DNA from: Paenibacillus albicereus
Lineage (GTDB): Bacteria; Bacillota; Bacilli; Paenibacillales; Paenibacillaceae
Reading direction: 5' to 3'
NCBI RefSeq assembly: GCF_012676905.1
Contig: NZ_CP051428.1
Coordinates: 1,946,001 to 2,010,000, forward strand
DNA: 64,000 bases
Shown: positions 61,455 through 64,000 of the stretch, in pieces
Layout: the number at the start of each line of letters is the position of its first letter
How positions within the stretch are numbered: position 1 is the first letter of the stretch
Translations under genes and position numbers: made by a program
The notes under the pieces: generated by a model
Database searches by the model: none
Seen by the model: only the letters and a program-made list of their open reading frames with translations
Told to the model about the DNA's origin: nothing

Positions 61455-62218
61455 TCGTCCGAGACGGCGGGGACAGCTTCGTGCTGATCCGCCAGCATGA
61501 CCATGCGGCAGTGTCGGAGCAGCTCGCGCGGGCGCTCGCGCCCGAACTGCTCCCGCCGGATTCTCTCCGCGCCGGCGTCGTCTACGCGGCCGCGCAGCAT
61601 GACCGCGGCTGGATCGAGCTCGACGAGACGCCGATCTGGAACGACGCGGCCGGGCGTCCCTATGCGTTCGAAGATTATCCGCTGCTGCCCAAGATCGCCT
61701 ACTACCGGCGCGGCATCGATGAGGTGGAAGCGGTCAGCCCTTATTCCGCGCTGCTGTGCAGCCTGTTCTACCAGGCCTTTTTCGAGTCTCTCGAAGGGGA
61801 GGCGTGCGAAGCGTTCCGGAGTGCGGAACAAGTCCGCCAGCGCAGGCTCATGATGAACCTGCGGGCGGACCCGGAGCGGACGCGTCTCGATCTGCTGCGG
61901 CTGCAGCTGCTCGACAGCCTGTCGCTGTACGTCTGTCTCAATGAGCCCGGGGCTGCCGGCCGCGACGAGCATCCCTGGTACCGGGAGGGCTTTCCCGCAG
62001 CCGACGGCTTGCTGCCGCATGGCCGCAGGCTGCGGGCATCGTGGATAGACGAGCAGCGCCTCCTCCTGTCGGAGAAGGCGCTGCTGGGCGAGACGAAGGT
62101 CGAGCTGAGGCTGAAGCGCGTGCCGAAGGCGCGGATCGCGGCTGTCGGCATCGACGAGGCCTGCCGCGCTAGCGAGCTGGAGACCGTGGAGCTGGTCTGG
62201 CGCAATCCGCCGGTGTAG
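61451..62218 (+). CDS. DUF3891 family protein
   Basis: A 255-residue soluble protein. Conserved features: LIRQHDHAAVSEQLA, VVYAAAQHDRGWIELDE and LLDSLSLYVCLNEPG. The conserved His-Asp pairs suggest an HD-like metal fold. Function unknown. It begins inside the ABM gene stop (ATGA), so they act together. Confidence 0.8.
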   Translation: MIVRDGGDSFVLIRQHDHAAVSEQLARALAPELLPPDSLRAGVVYAAAQHDRGWIELDETPIWNDAAGRPYAFEDYPLLPKIAYYRRGIDEVEAVSPYSALLCSLFYQAFFESLEGEACEAFRSAEQVRQRRLMMNLRADPERTRLDLLRLQLLDSLSLYVCLNEPGAAGRDEHPWYREGFPAADGLLPHGRRLRASWIDEQRLLLSEKALLGETKVELRLKRVPKARIAAVGIDEACRASELETVELVWRNPPV

Positions 62219-62228
62219 CGGGACCGCG

Positions 62229-63308
62229 TCATGAAGTGCCGTCCGGCTGCGATTTGCGCTCGAAATGCTCAGCGATCTGCAGAATGACAATCTTGAAGAT
62301 CATGTAGACCGGAATCGAGATCATGACGCCGACGATCCCGCTCACCGCTCCGGCGATGAGGACGACGATGATCGTCGTCAGCGGATGGATGTCCATCGTC
62401 CGCCCGTAGACAAAGGGCGAGATCAGATTGCCTTCGAGCTGCTGGGCGACGAGGATGATGACGAGCACCCAGACTGCCGTCGTGAACGAGTCGGTGAACG
62501 CGATGAGGATGCAAGGAATCGAGCCGATGATCGACCCGATGTACGGAATCATGTTCATCGCGCCGACGAACAGCGCGAGCAGCAGCGAGTACGGCAGGTC
62601 GACGATCAGGAAGCCGATGTAGGCGAACGCTCCGAGCGCGAGGCAGCACACGACCCGTCCGATGACGAACTCGCTCAGCATCTTGTCGACGCTGCCGAAG
62701 ATTTCGATCGCGTCGGCGCGGTACTTGGCGGGCGAGAAGCGGACGAAGGACGTATAGCCCTTGCGGTCTTCCTTCAGCATATAGTAGAGCAGCACCGGCA
62801 CCGTGCCGACGACGAGCGCGATCGTCGCGACGATCGAGACGGCATTCTGCACATAGGTGGACAGATAGTTGATGCCTTGCTCCAGGTAGCCGGTCAGCTT
62901 GTTCGACAAGTCGAGCTCGGCCAGGTTGAATCCGCCGAAATTCTGCGACTGCAGATAGTTGATCTGTTCCTGCACCTCTTTGGCGAGAGCGGGCAGGTTC
63001 TCGACGAAGCCCTCGGTCTGCGACTGCAGCGTCGGCCATACGAGCACGACGAGCATCGCCACGACGGCGGCCATCACGACGAACAGCACGAGCACGGCGA
63101 GCCACTTGGGCATGTTCCACTTGTGCAGTTGCGTGACGAGCGGCCGGAACAGGTAATAGAAGAAGAACGACACGACGAACGGAAGCAGCAGCATATTGAA
63201 GGCGAGCAGGATGGGGCGGTAGAGGAACTCGAGCCGGGAGAGCAGATAGAGGATGACGAGGACAAGAATGATGCTGATGCAGGCTTGATAGAATTTTCCG
63301 ATTTTCAA
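62229..63308 (-). CDS. AI-2E family transporter (PerM-like)
   Basis: A 359-residue membrane protein with about eight helices. AI-2E motifs: LLFPFVVSFF-type N-terminal helices (LLLPFVVSFFFYYLFRP), the extracytoplasmic region with LQSQTEGFVENLP, and the C-terminal GAMNMIPYIGSIIGSIP and EGNLISPFVYGRTMDIHP. Related proteins are Na+/H+ antiporters or exporters. TTG 63308 is the start, with GGAGG nine bases upstream. Confidence 0.88.
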   Translation of the reverse strand: MKIGKFYQACISIILVLVILYLLSRLEFLYRPILLAFNMLLLPFVVSFFFYYLFRPLVTQLHKWNMPKWLAVLVLFVVMAAVVAMLVVLVWPTLQSQTEGFVENLPALAKEVQEQINYLQSQNFGGFNLAELDLSNKLTGYLEQGINYLSTYVQNAVSIVATIALVVGTVPVLLYYMLKEDRKGYTSFVRFSPAKYRADAIEIFGSVDKMLSEFVIGRVVCCLALGAFAYIGFLIVDLPYSLLLALFVGAMNMIPYIGSIIGSIPCILIAFTDSFTTAVWVLVIILVAQQLEGNLISPFVYGRTMDIHPLTTIIVVLIAGAVSGIVGVMISIPVYMIFKIVILQIAEHFERKSQPDGTS

Positions 63309-63413
63309 GCGGGACGACCTCCGTTCGGACGACTGAATCCTGTATTCATTGTATACCCTGGCCTCTCGGCCCCTAACCTCTCTTCCCACCGGATGAATTC
63401 CCGCTCCGGATTC

Positions 63414-63442
63414 GGAAACCTTCTCGCAGCTGCTGTCGTATA
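63414..63442 (+). promoter_or_regulatory. ECF-sigma (sigma-W-like) promoter before pspA
   Basis: GGAAAC (63414-63419), 17 bases, CGTATA (63437-63442). This matches the sigma-W pattern TGAAAC-N16/17-CGTA. In B. subtilis pspA belongs to the sigma-W envelope-stress regulon. Confidence 0.6.
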
Positions 63443-63518
63443 AGGGAAAAGATCGAAATTGATTCACTTCAAAACCATTTACAAAAAAATATTCATTCCC
63501 TCAAGGAGGAACCCTACC

Positions 63519-64000
63519 ATGTCTCTATTCAAGCGCCTGCGTGACCTGACCTTGTCCAACGTGTACGCCATGATCGAAAAAGCCGAGGATCCGGTCAAGA
63601 TGACCGATCAGTACATCCGCGACATGGCGAGCGATCTCGAAGATGCGGAAAAGGCGGTCGCTTCCCAGATTGCCCTGGAGAAGAAGTTCAAGAAGCTGCT
63701 CGAGGAGCAGGAAGAGCTCGTCCAGCGTCGCCTGCAGCAAGCGCACAGCGCCGCGGAGGCCGGCAACGTCGATCTCGCCCGGCGCGCGCTCGCGGAGAAG
63801 CAAGCCGCCGAAGCCAAGCGGGACGAATACCGCACGGCCTTCGATTCCAACAAGGCTTCCGCAGACCTGCTTCGCGACAAGCTGGCGCAGATGCAGAAGC
63901 AGCTGGGCGAGCTCAAGAGCAAGCGCGAGTCCCTCGTTGCCCGGGCTCAGGCAGCCAAAGCCCAAGTCGAGATCAACCGTTCGATGAGCGGATTCGGCTC
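63519..64000 (+). CDS. pspA: PspA/IM30 family phage shock protein (partial)
   Basis: The first 160 residues are in the window. The protein begins MSLFKRLRDLTLSNVYAMIE with the N-terminal amphipathic helix, then EDPVKMTDQYIRDMASDLED, and continues as a long coiled coil (KKLLEEQEELVQRRLQQA). PspA binds stressed membranes and forms ESCRT-III-like assemblies. ATG 63519 follows AAGGAGGA. The C-terminus lies beyond the window. Confidence 0.93.
   Translation, partial: MSLFKRLRDLTLSNVYAMIEKAEDPVKMTDQYIRDMASDLEDAEKAVASQIALEKKFKKLLEEQEELVQRRLQQAHSAAEAGNVDLARRALAEKQAAEAKRDEYRTAFDSNKASADLLRDKLAQMQKQLGELKSKRESLVARAQAAKAQVEINRSMSGFG

Overview
The window is a GC-rich chromosomal segment of a Gram-positive, endospore-forming bacterium, most likely a member of the Paenibacillaceae (Paenibacillus/Cohnella-like). 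The evidence is the combination of Bacillales-type genes (two YjcZ-family mini-proteins, a YtpB-type large terpene synthase, YwbE, YugP, YitT, YesL, a DUF3906 gene after pfkA, a CD3324-family protein), the coproporphyrin-type heme genes, a RelQ-type alarmone synthetase and strong GGAGG ribosome binding sites, many with TTG or GTG starts. No transposase, integrase, CRISPR array, rRNA or tRNA was recognised. Almost everything is core or niche genome. The one clear compositional outlier is an Mrr-like nuclease gene at 56386-57387.

Layout. 1-6100: end of a sensor kinase, glutamate racemase, an M14 peptidase, small conserved proteins, an RlmL-type rRNA methyltransferase, an O-methyltransferase and a LacI regulator. 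6100-9340: a large glycoside hydrolase divergent from that regulator. 9500-13500: an XRE regulator and a multi-PAS hybrid histidine kinase. 13600-20400: heme operon hemE-hemH-hemY, then capA, glpQ and a DUF92 membrane protein; the capA/glpQ junction is a 30-bp tandem repeat in which each copy carries the stop/start overlap. 20500-29900: PepF, small membrane proteins, cold shock protein, terpene synthase, pfkA, DUF4015 protein, YitT. 30000-36300: DEAD-box helicase, YjcZ, YesL, a probable 6S RNA gene, thiol peroxidase, rhomboid protease, YugP, MerR regulator. 36300-40400: ammonium transporter with a GlnR/TnrA-like box, followed by a GlnD-like nucleotidyltransferase, a DEDDh exonuclease and a convergent JAMM peptidase. 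40400-50300: thioredoxin-like protein, citramalate synthase, DinB, ferredoxin, L,D-transpeptidase, PyrD, RelQ, pseudouridine synthase, and a short leader-like transcript before a CD3324-family gene. 50300-57400: a second DEAD-box helicase with a very long low-complexity tail, YwbE, nitroreductase, carotenoid-desaturase-like flavoprotein, alpha/beta hydrolase, Mrr-like nuclease. 57400-64000: lacI-kinase-GH4 operon, small DUF genes, AI-2E family transporter and the start of pspA under an ECF-sigma-type promoter.

How the genes work together. HemE, HemH and HemY give uroporphyrinogen decarboxylation and, in the Gram-positive route, coproporphyrin oxidation and iron insertion. The LacI-family/GH4/BadF-type kinase operon can explain use of a beta-glucoside-type sugar that enters unphosphorylated, is phosphorylated by the kinase and split by the GH4 enzyme. 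The amt locus appears nitrogen-controlled (promoter plus downstream GlnR/TnrA-like box) and carries no recognisable glnK; its next genes are a nucleotidyltransferase and an exonuclease-fold protein, the most interesting candidate for an undescribed regulatory pair here. All functional statements are from reading the sequence and from family knowledge; no database search was run.
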